A stretch of DNA of 64,000 bases, from contig NZ_JAFMOF010000002.1 in NCBI RefSeq assembly GCF_017349075.1, positions 992,001-1,056,000 on the forward strand, read 5' to 3'. The first letter of the stretch is position 1, and every line of letters begins with the position of its first letter. Under the pieces are notes generated by a model. It saw nothing but the letters and a program-made list of their open reading frames with translations, was not told where the DNA came from and made no database searches. Position numbers and translations under genes: made by a program. This DNA comes from Streptomyces triculaminicus. GTDB lineage: Bacteria; Actinomycetota; Actinomycetes; Streptomycetales; Streptomycetaceae. Shown piece after piece: positions 27,505 through 35,733 of this stretch.

Positions 27505-27845
27505 GCGTCCTGCCCTACCTCGTCGCCGGGTGGATCTTCCTGGTGGGCGTCTACGGCCTCGCCACCAGCCGCCACCTCGTGCACGCGGTCGGCTGCCTGG
27601 CGGTGGCCCAGTCGTCCACCTACGTGCTGCTGCTGGCCGTCGGCTACCGCCGGGGCGCCACCGCGCCGGTCTTCTCCGACATCCCGCCGGGCACAACGGT
27701 CGTCGACCCCGTCGTCCAGGCCCTCGCCCTCACCGACGTCGTCGTGGGCGCCACGGTCACCGCGCTGCTGCTGGCCCTGGTGGTGCAGACCCGCAAGCGG
27801 CACGGCACCGTCGACCCCGACGAACTGTCCGGGCTGAAGGGCTGA
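27501..27845 (+). CDS. mnhC: Cation/proton antiporter subunit C (NuoK-like)
   Basis: 114 residues, three helices, with GVYGLATSRHLVHAVGCLAV and DPVVQALALTDVVVGATVTA. These carry the conserved acid and the ALTxxVIG-like motif of MnhC/NuoK. It starts at GTG 27501 in the stop of mnhB and is followed after six bases by mnhD. Confidence 0.9.
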   Translation: MSVLPYLVAGWIFLVGVYGLATSRHLVHAVGCLAVAQSSTYVLLLAVGYRRGATAPVFSDIPPGTTVVDPVVQALALTDVVVGATVTALLLALVVQTRKRHGTVDPDELSGLKG

Positions 27846-27851
27846 CCCGCG

Positions 27852-29672
27852 GTGGACCGGCTGCTCCCGCTGATCGTGGCGGTGCCCCTGCTCGGCGCCG
27901 CGGTGCTGGTGGGCGCGGGCCGCCGGATGCCGCGCCTCGCGGCGGAGACGGTGGCGTGCGCCTGCGCCGCCGCGTCCACCGCCCTCGCCTGCGCCGCGCT
28001 GGCGCGGGCCACGACCGTCGTCTCCTGGGCGGGGGGCTGGCGGCCGCGTCACGGCGTGAGCGGGGGCATCGTCCTGGTCGGCGACCGCATCGGACTGGGG
28101 CTCGCGGCGCTGGCCTCCGTCCTCGTCCTGGCCGTACTGGCCTACTCCTGGCGCTACTTCGAGGAGCCGCCGCGCGGCCACTCCGGCGCCTTCCCGGCCC
28201 TCGTCCTCCTCTTCCAGGCGGGGATGTGCGGTTTCGCGCTCACCGGGGACCTCTTCGACGCCTTCGTCTTCTTCGAACTGATGGGCGTCTGCGGCTACGC
28301 CCTCACCGGCTACCACGTCGAGGAGTCCCGACCGGTCCAGGGCGCCCTGGCCTTCGGCTTCGTCAACTCCCTCGGCAGCTACGCCACGCTCATGGGCATC
28401 GCTCTGCTGTACGCGCGCACCGGCGAACTGGGCATGGCGGCGATCGGCCGGCAGCTGGACGCGGCGCCGGAGCGCGACGCGCTGGTGGCCGCCGCGTTCG
28501 TCCTGGTGATGACCGGGCTGCTGGTCAAGGCCGCCGCCGTCCCCTTCCACTTCTGGCTGCCGGACGCGCACGCCGTCGCGCCCACGCCGGTGTGCCTGGT
28601 CCTCTCCGGCGTCATGGTCGAGACGGGCGTCTACGGCGTCGCCCGCGTCCACACGACCGTCTTCGGCGGCCCCGGCGGCATCCCCGCCGCCGGCACCCGG
28701 CGCGTGCTCGTCGTTCTGGGCGTGGTGAGCGCGGTGACCGGCGCCGTGATGTGCTGGCAGCAGCGGCACATCAAGCGGCTGCTGGCCTTCTCCACGGTCG
28801 GCCACACCGGCCTCTTCCTCGTCGGCGTCGGCCTGCTGACCGACGAGGGCCTGTCGGGCACATGCCTGTACGTCCTCGGCCATGCGGGCGCCAAGGCCGC
28901 CCTCTTCGCCTGCACCGGCATCCTCCTCGCGCGGCTCGGTAGCGTCGACGAGCACGAACTGCACGGCCGGGGCCGCGACATACGGGGCATCGGCCTGCTC
29001 TTCGCCCTCGGCGGCCTCGCCCTGGCGGGCCTGCCGCCCTTCGGCACCGGCCTGGGCAAGGCCGTCGTGGAGGAGGGGTCCGCCTGGCTGCCCGCGCTGT
29101 TCGGCCTGGTGTCGGCGCTGACCGGCGGCGCGGCGCTGAGGGTCGCGGCACGGGTCTTCCTCGGGACCGGCGAGCGCGGCCGCGAGGAGGAGCCGGAGAC
29201 GGCGGGCGGTGAGGAGGAGCCCGAGACGGCGGGTGGCGAGGAGGAGCCGGAAACCGGCCGCCGGATCCGTCTTGCGCCCCCGCCGATGGTGTCGGTCGCC
29301 GTGGCGCTGCTGGCCGGCGCGCTCGCGGTGGGGACCGTGCCCGCGCTCGCCGAGGCGACGTACGCGGCCTCCTCCGCCTTCCTGGACCACGCCGGCTACG
29401 CCGCCACCGTCCTCGGCGGCCGGGCCGGCGGCGGGCAGCCGGGCCACGCGGCCGCGGCGCACGGCGGCGCGTGGTGGACCTGGACCGGCGCGGCCCTCGG
29501 CCTGCTCTCGGCAGCCCTCGCCGTCGTCCTCGCGGCGGCGGCCGTCGTCGGCCTGGTGCCCTCCCGCGGCTGGAGCGCGCCGCTGCGCCGGCTGCACTCC
29601 GGCCACATCGGCGACTACGTGGCCTGGACGACGGCCGGGATCGGCCTGCTGTCACTGCTGACGCTGTGGTGA
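27852..29672 (+). CDS. mnhD: Cation/proton antiporter subunit D (NuoN/MrpD-like)
   Basis: 606 residues and about fourteen membrane segments. Proton-pumping motifs are present: DLFDAFVFFELMGVCGYALTGY and KAAAVPFHFWLPDAHAVAPTPV, then GHAGAKAALFACTG. A hydrophilic loop at about residues 445-470 holds three EEEPETAGG-like repeats encoded by 27-base tandem copies, absent from usual MrpD. No full-length MrpA gene is present, so this is the only large antiporter-like subunit of the operon. Start GTG 27852. Confidence 0.9.
   Translation: MDRLLPLIVAVPLLGAAVLVGAGRRMPRLAAETVACACAAASTALACAALARATTVVSWAGGWRPRHGVSGGIVLVGDRIGLGLAALASVLVLAVLAYSWRYFEEPPRGHSGAFPALVLLFQAGMCGFALTGDLFDAFVFFELMGVCGYALTGYHVEESRPVQGALAFGFVNSLGSYATLMGIALLYARTGELGMAAIGRQLDAAPERDALVAAAFVLVMTGLLVKAAAVPFHFWLPDAHAVAPTPVCLVLSGVMVETGVYGVARVHTTVFGGPGGIPAAGTRRVLVVLGVVSAVTGAVMCWQQRHIKRLLAFSTVGHTGLFLVGVGLLTDEGLSGTCLYVLGHAGAKAALFACTGILLARLGSVDEHELHGRGRDIRGIGLLFALGGLALAGLPPFGTGLGKAVVEEGSAWLPALFGLVSALTGGAALRVAARVFLGTGERGREEEPETAGGEEEPETAGGEEEPETGRRIRLAPPPMVSVAVALLAGALAVGTVPALAEATYAASSAFLDHAGYAATVLGGRAGGGQPGHAAAAHGGAWWTWTGAALGLLSAALAVVLAAAAVVGLVPSRGWSAPLRRLHSGHIGDYVAWTTAGIGLLSLLTLW
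29187..29256 (+). repeat. 27-base tandem repeat inside mnhD
   Basis: Two full copies and a partial third of a unit encoding EEEPETAGG lie in frame in a cytosolic loop. The copies differ at a few third-codon positions, so the expansion is not brand new. Length variation here would not break the frame. Confidence 0.75.
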
Positions 29673-29771
29673 GCTCACGGCTGCCGCCCGGCGGCCGCCG
29701 CGTACCGGAGGCCGTAGGGGATGTCCGGGAGCGGGCGCAACCAACGGGCGGGCCGGGCTGTCATATCGTTC

Positions 29772-30488
29772 ATGACAAGTTCACCGAAGAGAACCCTCGC
29801 GCGCCGTTTCGGCGTCCTGCTGGGCGCGGCGGGACTGGCCGCGCCCCTCACCGTGGCGCTGGGCGCGGGCTCCGCCCAGGCGGCGACCTCCGCGTGCACC
29901 GCCGGCACCGGCCCGTACCAGGCGAAGGCGGAGCGCTTCCTCGGCCGGACGGCCGACGGCAAGCAGTCGGCCGCCGACTGCCGCGCGATACGCGACTTCC
30001 AGCGCGACCACGGCATCAGCCCGGCCATCGGCTACGCGGGCGCCGTCACCTGGGGCGTCATGGACCTCGTCACCCAGCAGCGGGCCGCCGGCTCCAACCC
30101 CAACGCCGCGGGCAAGTGCCCGACGAACAAGGGCCGCATAGCCTGCGTGGACCTCACCCGCCAGCTGAGCTGGGTCCAGGACGGCAAGAAGCTGAAGTTC
30201 GGCCCCGTCCCCATCCGCTCCGGCCGCGACGGCTACGAGACCCGCACGGGCCTGAAGAAGGTCTACTGGCGCAGCATCGACCACTGGTCCACGATCTACA
30301 AGGTCAGCATGCCGTACAGCCAGTTCTTCGACGGCGGGCAGGCCTTCCACTCCATCGACGGCAACGTCTGGTCGGCCCCCGGCTCGCACGGCTGCGTCAA
30401 CATGCGGCGCGGTGACGCCAAGACGTACTGGTCGCTGCTGAAGAACGGCGACGACGTGTACGTCTACGGGCGCAAGCCCGGCACCTGA
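29772..30488 (+). CDS. Secreted L,D-transpeptidase (YkuD family)
   Basis: About 238 residues from ATG 29772 (an in-frame ATG is at 29721; I prefer 29772 because the signal peptide MTSSPKRTLARRFGVLLGAA begins there). After the AQA cleavage site comes a peptidoglycan-binding-like segment (CRAIRDFQRDHGISPAIGY), then the YkuD domain with FHSIDGN and catalytic SHGCVNM. It would form 3-3 cross-links in peptidoglycan or attach proteins to it. Monocistronic. Confidence 0.92.
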   Translation: MTSSPKRTLARRFGVLLGAAGLAAPLTVALGAGSAQAATSACTAGTGPYQAKAERFLGRTADGKQSAADCRAIRDFQRDHGISPAIGYAGAVTWGVMDLVTQQRAAGSNPNAAGKCPTNKGRIACVDLTRQLSWVQDGKKLKFGPVPIRSGRDGYETRTGLKKVYWRSIDHWSTIYKVSMPYSQFFDGGQAFHSIDGNVWSAPGSHGCVNMRRGDAKTYWSLLKNGDDVYVYGRKPGT

Positions 30489-30556
30489 GGGCGGGCGCCA
30501 CGACCCCGATGATCAAGATAGATTTCGGGTCGGGCGTCGCTTGAGGAGAATCAACT

Positions 30557-32236
30557 GTGGAGAACACCGGGGACGGTGCGGTGCGGTTACCGCACCTTCG
30601 GCTCGACGAGCTGCTGGAGGAGCTCCAGTCCAGGCTGGACGCCGCGCGCGGCACCCGTGACCGGGTGCACAGCCTGCTGGAGGCCGTGCTGTCGGTGGGA
30701 CGCGAGCTGGATCTGGAGCATGTGCTGCGCCGCATCGTCGAGGCGGCCGTGGTGCTGGTGGACGCCGAGTACGGCGCGCTGGGGGTGATCGGCCCCGACG
30801 GGCGGACGCTGTCGCAGTTCCTGACCGTCGGGCTGAGCGAGGACCGCATCGCGGCCATCGGCCCCCACCCCAGCGGCCACGGCATCCTCGGCGAGCTCAT
30901 CCGGCACCCCGAGCCGCTGCGGCTGCCCAGGATCTGCGAGCACGCCGCCTCGTACGGCTTCCCGGAGGGCCACCCGCCGATGCACAGCTTCCTGGGCGTG
31001 CCCATCCGGGTGCGCGACCAGGTGTTCGGCAACCTGTATCTGACCGAGAAGCACGGCGGCGCCCAGTTCGAGGCCGAGGACGAGTCCGTGCTGTCCACGC
31101 TCGCCGTCGCCGCCGGCGTCGCCATCGACAACGCCCGGCTGTACGAGGAGGCCACGCGCCGCGAGCAGTGGCTTCGGGCCGGCGCCGCCGTCACGAACCG
31201 CCTGATGTCCGGCAGCCCGCCGGACGACGTCATCGGCCTGATCGCCGAGCTCGCCCAGGAGATCACCGGCGCCGCCCTGGCCACGGTGGCCCTGCCGGTG
31301 CCCCAGGGCGACGCGCTGTCCGTCGAGGTGGCCGTCGGCGACCGCGCCGACGGGATCCGCGGCCGCGTCCTGCCGGTGGACGGCTCCCTGTCCGGAGCCG
31401 CCTACACCGGCGGCGGCCCGGTGCACGGCAGCGCCACCGAGTCCCTGCCGGGCCCGGCCGTCGCCGTGCCGGTGACCTCGGGCGACGCCGTACGGGGCGT
31501 GCTGCTGCTGGCCCGCGTCAAGGGGCAGGCGGAGTTCTCCCACGAGGAGACCGAGCACCTGGCCGGCTTCGCAGGACAGGCCGCCCTGGCCATGGAACTG
31601 GCCGAACGCCGCGCGGACGCCCAGCAGATCGCCCTCCTGGAGGACCGCGACCGCATCGCCCGCGACCTGCACGACCTGGCGATCCAGCGGCTGTTCGCCA
31701 CCGGCATGACCCTGCAGAGCGCCGACCGCTTCATCGACCACCCCGAGGCCGTCGAGCGCGTCCACCGCGCGGTCGACGACCTGGACGAGACCATAAAGAT
31801 CATCAGGTCGACCATCTTCGGCCTGCGCTCCCGGGAGGCCGCACCCCAGCACGGCCTGCGCACCCGCGTCGTCCAGACCGTCGGCGAGGCCGGCACCCTC
31901 CTCGGCTTCGCCCCGAGCCTGCGCATGGAGGGCCTCCTGGACACCCAGGTGCCGCGCCCGGTCGTCGACGACGTGGTGGCCGTCCTCGGCGAGGCCCTGG
32001 CCAACGTCGCCCGCCACGCCGGCGCCACCACCACCGACGTCTCCGTCGTCAACGACGGCCACCACCTCGCCCTGACCGTCACCGACGACGGCACCGGCAT
32101 CCCCCACACCGGCCACCCCCGCCGCAGCGGCCTCCGCAACCTCGCCGAGCGCGCCTCCCACCACGGCGGAGAACTCCACCTGACCACACCGGAGGGCGGC
32201 GGCACGCGCCTGGTGTGGCGGATACCGGTGCGATGA
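30557..32236 (+). CDS. GAF-domain sensor histidine kinase of the DosS/DevS type
   Basis: 559 residues from GTG 30557, with a GAGGAGAA ribosome site. Two GAF domains (about 50-200 and 215-360) precede a HisKA_3 dimerisation helix with DRDRIARDLHDLAIQRLF (His372) and an HATPase domain (GEALANVARHAGATTTDVSV, DDGTGI). The first GAF is very like mycobacterial DosS in SYGFPEGHPPMHSFLG and FGNLYLTEKHGG, the region that binds heme in DosS, so oxygen or nitric oxide sensing is likely. No regulator gene is adjacent; the nearest NarL-type regulator is at 48463-49173. Confidence 0.88.
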   Translation: MENTGDGAVRLPHLRLDELLEELQSRLDAARGTRDRVHSLLEAVLSVGRELDLEHVLRRIVEAAVVLVDAEYGALGVIGPDGRTLSQFLTVGLSEDRIAAIGPHPSGHGILGELIRHPEPLRLPRICEHAASYGFPEGHPPMHSFLGVPIRVRDQVFGNLYLTEKHGGAQFEAEDESVLSTLAVAAGVAIDNARLYEEATRREQWLRAGAAVTNRLMSGSPPDDVIGLIAELAQEITGAALATVALPVPQGDALSVEVAVGDRADGIRGRVLPVDGSLSGAAYTGGGPVHGSATESLPGPAVAVPVTSGDAVRGVLLLARVKGQAEFSHEETEHLAGFAGQAALAMELAERRADAQQIALLEDRDRIARDLHDLAIQRLFATGMTLQSADRFIDHPEAVERVHRAVDDLDETIKIIRSTIFGLRSREAAPQHGLRTRVVQTVGEAGTLLGFAPSLRMEGLLDTQVPRPVVDDVVAVLGEALANVARHAGATTTDVSVVNDGHHLALTVTDDGTGIPHTGHPRRSGLRNLAERASHHGGELHLTTPEGGGTRLVWRIPVR

Positions 32237-32243
32237 TGGCGCA

Positions 32244-32567
32244 TTGTCGTTGTTCGTGAGACTCGGGTTGGTGCTGCTGACCGGGGCGTTACCAGATCGG
32301 GCGGCGGCGAGGTCCGCGGACTTCGCCGCACCGGGCAGGGCCTCGCCCGCCGTGTCCGCCCCGTCGGAGACCAACGCGCTGGCTCTGGCCAAGCGCTCGG
32401 GCCGGAACGTCGAGGTGGAATCCCTGCGCGCCGAGACCTCGGACGTGGTGGCCCGGGCCGATGGAAGGCTTGAGGCCAGGGAATACCTGCGCCCGGTCCG
32501 GGCGCGGATCGGCGGTGAGTGGAAGCCGGTAGACGCCACGTTGGAGAAGGGCGCCGACGGCGGCGTC
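32244..32567 (+). pseudogene. 5' fragment of a large secreted LamG/RHS-type protein
   Basis: From TTG 32244 (or GTG 32256) the frame gives a hydrophobic signal-like start, then ETNALALAKRSGRNVEVESL, ETSDVVARADGRLEAREYLRPVRARIGGEWKPVD. This block is the conserved N-terminal region of long Streptomyces secreted proteins with LamG or DNRLRE domains. It stops matching at about 32567, where transposase sequence begins, and the frame ends at 32585. Only about 108 of what should be over 1000 residues remain. Confidence 0.6.
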
Positions 32568-32569
32568 TC

Positions 32570-33300
32570 GTGCACCGTGCCCTGAACAACCGCGACGTGT
32601 TCGCCGCTCCGTCGCACCGCTGGTCCAACCCGCGGGCTCGTCTGCTGGAGGGCTCCGAGTGGGAGGCGGTGTGCGAGGACGTCCTGGCGGCCCTGAGCCT
32701 GGACATGCCCGTCGAGGAGCACCTGGCGGAGCTGGTGCGGGGCCTGGACGCCGGTTGGAAGCAGCTCGCCGAGCGATTGGAGGAGGCGGGGCCGGCGGCG
32801 AAGGTCTCTGTCGAGGTGCAGGACGACGGGCGGGTGAAGCTGAACGTCGACAAGCTTGGCGCGCTCGGCGAGCCGAAGTTCCTGACCTGGCTGCGCAAGC
32901 GGGTCGAGAAGATGCTCCCGAAGATCGACCTGCCGGACCTTTTGTTCGAGGTGAACGCCTGGACCGGCTTCCTGGACGCCTTCGTGCACCTCGGCGATGG
33001 CACCACCCGGATGAAGGACCTGTCCACCCCGGTGGTCGCGCTGCTGGTCGGAGGCGTGCAACATCGGCCTGGCCCGGGTGGTGAACCCCGGTTACGAGGC
33101 CCTGACACGGGCCCGGATCGTGCACGTCGACCAGTACTACCTGCGCGCCGACGCCATCGCCGCGGCGAACGCGAGGCTCATCGCCGCCCAGGCGGAGGTG
33201 TCCATCGTGAGGTTCTGAGGCGAGGGCCTACTCGCCTCCGTGGACGGGCTGCGGTTCGTCGTCCCCGTGCGCACGGTCAGCGCGGCGGTTCTGGCGGGCC
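32570..33300 (+). pseudogene. Remnant of a Tn3-family transposase
   Basis: Frame one gives VHRALNNRDVFAAPSHRW, NPRARLLEGSEWEAVCEDVL and VNAWTGFLDAFVHLGDG, the middle of a Tn3 TnpA. At about 33050 the match moves to another frame: EACNIGLARVVNPGYEALTR, VDQYYLRADAIAAANARLI, a stop at 33216, then GEGLLASVDGLRFVVPV. The N-terminus and the C-terminal half are missing, and there is at least one frameshift and one stop, so the element is dead. I see no 38-bp Tn3 ends. Confidence 0.8.
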
Positions 33301-33432
33301 ACGATGCCCGGCGTCGAGACCGGCAAGAGATCGGGTCCCTTCGCCTGGCCCGCGGTTTCGGAATCGGCCTTGCGGTACAGCGGTCAATGCCAAGCCGACG
33401 ATCATGGACTTGAGGCCGGTCGTGGGGAGCGG

Positions 33433-34170
33433 CTATGCGGACAGTCGCTGGAGCCATTCCGTCAGAAGTTGCTGTTCGGCCTGGCTGAGGGCGTTCTGGC
33501 CAGGCAGTGCTGCGCGCAAGGCACGGGCAGCGCCGCCCGGCCCCGGTTCCTCCACAGCCGGTTCCTGGGTGGTGATGGTGGTGATCATCGATTCGCGCAG
33601 GGCGACAAGGAGCGCGGTGTCTCGCTCGGGCTCGGGGACGGACTGCCAGGTCAGGATCGCGCCGCTGGCGGTGGCATGGACGATCTGGGCCGCGAGTCCC
33701 TCTTCCGTGCGCAGGAGTCCCGCGGCGGCGATGCGCCGGATTCTGTCCATGAGGTGTTCGAGGCCGATCCGGAAGGCGGTCGTGGACCGGGCGGGTTCGC
33801 CGTACATCAGCGTGTACAGCGCGGGGTTGGCCAGCCCGAACTCGACCACGGTGTCCCAGCCGACGCGCAGTTCCTTGACCGGGTCGTCAGGCGAGGGTTC
33901 GAGCTGCTGCTTGGCTGCCAGGAACCGGGTGAAACCGTGCTCGGCCACCGCATCCAGCAGCCCCTCCTTGTCGCCGAACAGCCGGTAAAGGGCGGGCGGT
34001 TGCAGTCCGGCGGCGTCAGCGACCGCCCGGGTGGTGACCGAGTCGCGGCCCCCTTGCTCCAGCAGGCCGGTCGCGGCCTCGATGATCCGGCGGCGCGTCT
34101 GTTCTCGTGCGGCGGTGGTGGGCTCCGCGGCGCGCCGGGTGGGGGTCGGTTGGGTCGGTTCAACAGGCAT
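33433..34170 (-). CDS. TetR/AcrR family regulator
   Basis: 245 residues. The helix-turn-helix is AGLLEQ-type: RRRIIEAATGLLEQGGRDSV, TTRAVADAAGLQPPALYRLF, then a ligand domain with WDTVVEFGLANPALYTLMYG (TetR_C_33-like). It is divergent from the amidohydrolase gene and probably represses it through the inverted repeat in the shared promoter. Confidence 0.9.
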   Translation of the reverse strand: MPVEPTQPTPTRRAAEPTTAAREQTRRRIIEAATGLLEQGGRDSVTTRAVADAAGLQPPALYRLFGDKEGLLDAVAEHGFTRFLAAKQQLEPSPDDPVKELRVGWDTVVEFGLANPALYTLMYGEPARSTTAFRIGLEHLMDRIRRIAAAGLLRTEEGLAAQIVHATASGAILTWQSVPEPERDTALLVALRESMITTITTQEPAVEEPGPGGAARALRAALPGQNALSQAEQQLLTEWLQRLSA

Positions 34171-34225
34171 GGAAGCAACGATAGCGTCGCCGGAACCTGG
34201 GTGCTATCACTGGTATCACCCTCGC

Positions 34226-34275
34226 GTTTCCATTGAAAGTATCGAAGGTACCGTTGAAGGAGTTCCAATGGAAAC
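34226..34275. promoter_or_regulatory. Inverted repeat, likely TetR operator, before the amidohydrolase gene
   Basis: A perfect 10-base inverted repeat, GTTTCCATTG at 34226-34235 and CAATGGAAAC at 34266-34275, brackets a GGTACC palindrome at 34247-34252. Upstream is a direct repeat TATCACTGGTATCACC. The region lies between the divergent TetR and amidohydrolase genes and directly before the latter's ribosome site. Confidence 0.6.
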
Positions 34276-34295
34276 ATCAGTACGAGGAGACCGTC

Positions 34296-35333
34296 ATGTC
34301 CGACCGTTTGCGGATCATCGGGGTGGAAGAGACCGTCGTGGTACCGGCCGTCTATGACGCGTACCAGCGGGCCGGATCGCCGCAGATCCCCGCCCGCGGC
34401 TTCGGCGACAGCCCCATCGCCAAGAACCTGCACGAGGTCGGCGAGCGGCGGCTGGCCCACATGGACGACCAGGGCATCGACGTCGCCGTGCTCTCCCTGT
34501 CCTCCCCGGGTGTGCAGGATCTGCCCGAGGCCGACGCGGTCGCGGTGGCCCGCGAGGCCAACGACCAGCTTGCCGAGATCGTCGCCTCCCGGCCCGACCG
34601 CTTCCAGGCGTTCGCCGCGATTCCCACCCAGTCGCCGGCCGCGGCCACGGCCGAACTGGAGCGCGCCGTGTGCGAGCTGGGCTTTCCCGGCGCCATGCTG
34701 TACGGGCGTACGGGGGACAAGCTGGCCGACCACCCGGACAACGACGAGCTGTACGCCATGGCCGAGCGGCTGGCCGTGCCGCTGCACTTCCACCCGCAGA
34801 CACCGGTCCAGCCCGTCATTGACGCCTACTACTCCAACCTCCCCGAGCCCATGGGCCCCGTTCTGGCCGGAGCCGGGCTCGGCTGGTACTACGACCTCGG
34901 TGTCCAGTACCTGCGCATGATCTTCTCAGGGGTCTTCGACCGGTTCCCCGACCTGCAGGTGATCGCCGGGCACTGGGGCGAGGTCGCGCTGTTCTACCTC
35001 GACCACACCGGCTTCTTCGGCGAAGCAGGCCGCCTGCGCCAGCCCCTGGCGGACTACTTCAAGCAGAACTTCTGGGTCGCTGGCAGCGGCACCAACAGCC
35101 CCCGCTACCTGCGCTGGACCGCCGAAGTGATGGGCACCGACCGAATGCTGTACTCCACCGACTACCCCTTCACCTACGGCTACCGCCCCGGCGGTTTCCC
35201 CTACGTCGACACCAGCAACGGTGAAGCCCGCTCCTTCCTGGAGAACTCGCCCTTCACCGACGAGCAGAAGGCCGACATCGGCCACCGCAACTGGGAACGC
35301 CTCACCGCCCGCGCCAAGCGCCCGACGGCCTGA
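34296..35333 (+). CDS. Amidohydrolase-superfamily decarboxylase/hydrolase (ACMSD/LigW-like)
   Basis: 345 residues from ATG 34296, chosen for the CGAGGAGA ribosome site. Conserved features: a metal-binding Glu in IGVEETVVVP replacing HxH, LHFHPQTP (His), VIAGHWGE (His) and YSTDYPF (Asp). This pattern fits the gamma-resorcylate/5-carboxyvanillate decarboxylase branch, which removes CO2 from aromatic acids without oxidation. A TetR regulator faces it, so an aromatic compound probably induces it. The exact substrate is unknown. Confidence 0.85.
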   Translation: MSDRLRIIGVEETVVVPAVYDAYQRAGSPQIPARGFGDSPIAKNLHEVGERRLAHMDDQGIDVAVLSLSSPGVQDLPEADAVAVAREANDQLAEIVASRPDRFQAFAAIPTQSPAAATAELERAVCELGFPGAMLYGRTGDKLADHPDNDELYAMAERLAVPLHFHPQTPVQPVIDAYYSNLPEPMGPVLAGAGLGWYYDLGVQYLRMIFSGVFDRFPDLQVIAGHWGEVALFYLDHTGFFGEAGRLRQPLADYFKQNFWVAGSGTNSPRYLRWTAEVMGTDRMLYSTDYPFTYGYRPGGFPYVDTSNGEARSFLENSPFTDEQKADIGHRNWERLTARAKRPTA

Positions 35334-35340
35334 AACCCCC

Positions 35341-35380
35341 AGGGCCGGCCGGAACGCCACCGAGCGCTCCGGCCGGCCCT
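35341..35380 (+). terminator. Terminator after the amidohydrolase gene
   Basis: AGGGCCGGCCGGA pairs perfectly with TCCGGCCGGCCCT across a 14-base loop, eight bases after the stop. Confidence 0.8.
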
Positions 35381-35484
35381 CACGGCCCCACGGACCTCGG
35401 CGCACGCCGGATCTGTGGCGAACGCGGTCCTGCCCTCATCGCCTGACGGCCCCCGTGCGCAGGCGCCGGGACAGTCGACCCCCG

Positions 35485-35510
35485 CCTGTCGGCAAACGTT
35501 TGCCGACAGG
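35485..35510. promoter_or_regulatory. Perfect 26-base palindrome with AACGTT centre (LacI-type operator shape)
   Basis: CCTGTCGGCAAAC is followed at once by its exact complement GTTTGCCGACAGG, with no loop. A loop-less palindrome centred on AACGTT is the classic layout of LacI/GalR-family operators, not of a terminator. No LacI-type gene is in the window, and no intact gene starts nearby. Confidence 0.6.
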
Positions 35511-35733
35511 TGGCTGACGCGTCCAATGAACCCGTGCAATCCGGGGGTTCGCGGCGGCGCGAATCCCATCAGATCCGATGGTGATTACTGACAGGGTTTG
35601 ACGACCTTCCCCGAGGCCGTGGTGGCACAGTCCTTACCGGCACGTCGGCGGTCGTCGTGTACGGCCGCTGGTCGCCGTCCGGGCTTGTCATGGTCCCGCT
35701 GGCCGCTGGCCGCTGGGCAGGAGGGGCCCCAAG
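35511..35733. other. Gap between the palindrome and the MFS pseudogene
   Basis: No intact gene. On the minus strand a short open end (KDCATTASGKVVKPCQ, stop at 35585) has the look of the C-terminus of a lost secreted protein, but nothing upstream supports it. The whole span 35334-35733 therefore holds only a terminator, a palindrome and debris. Confidence 0.4.
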
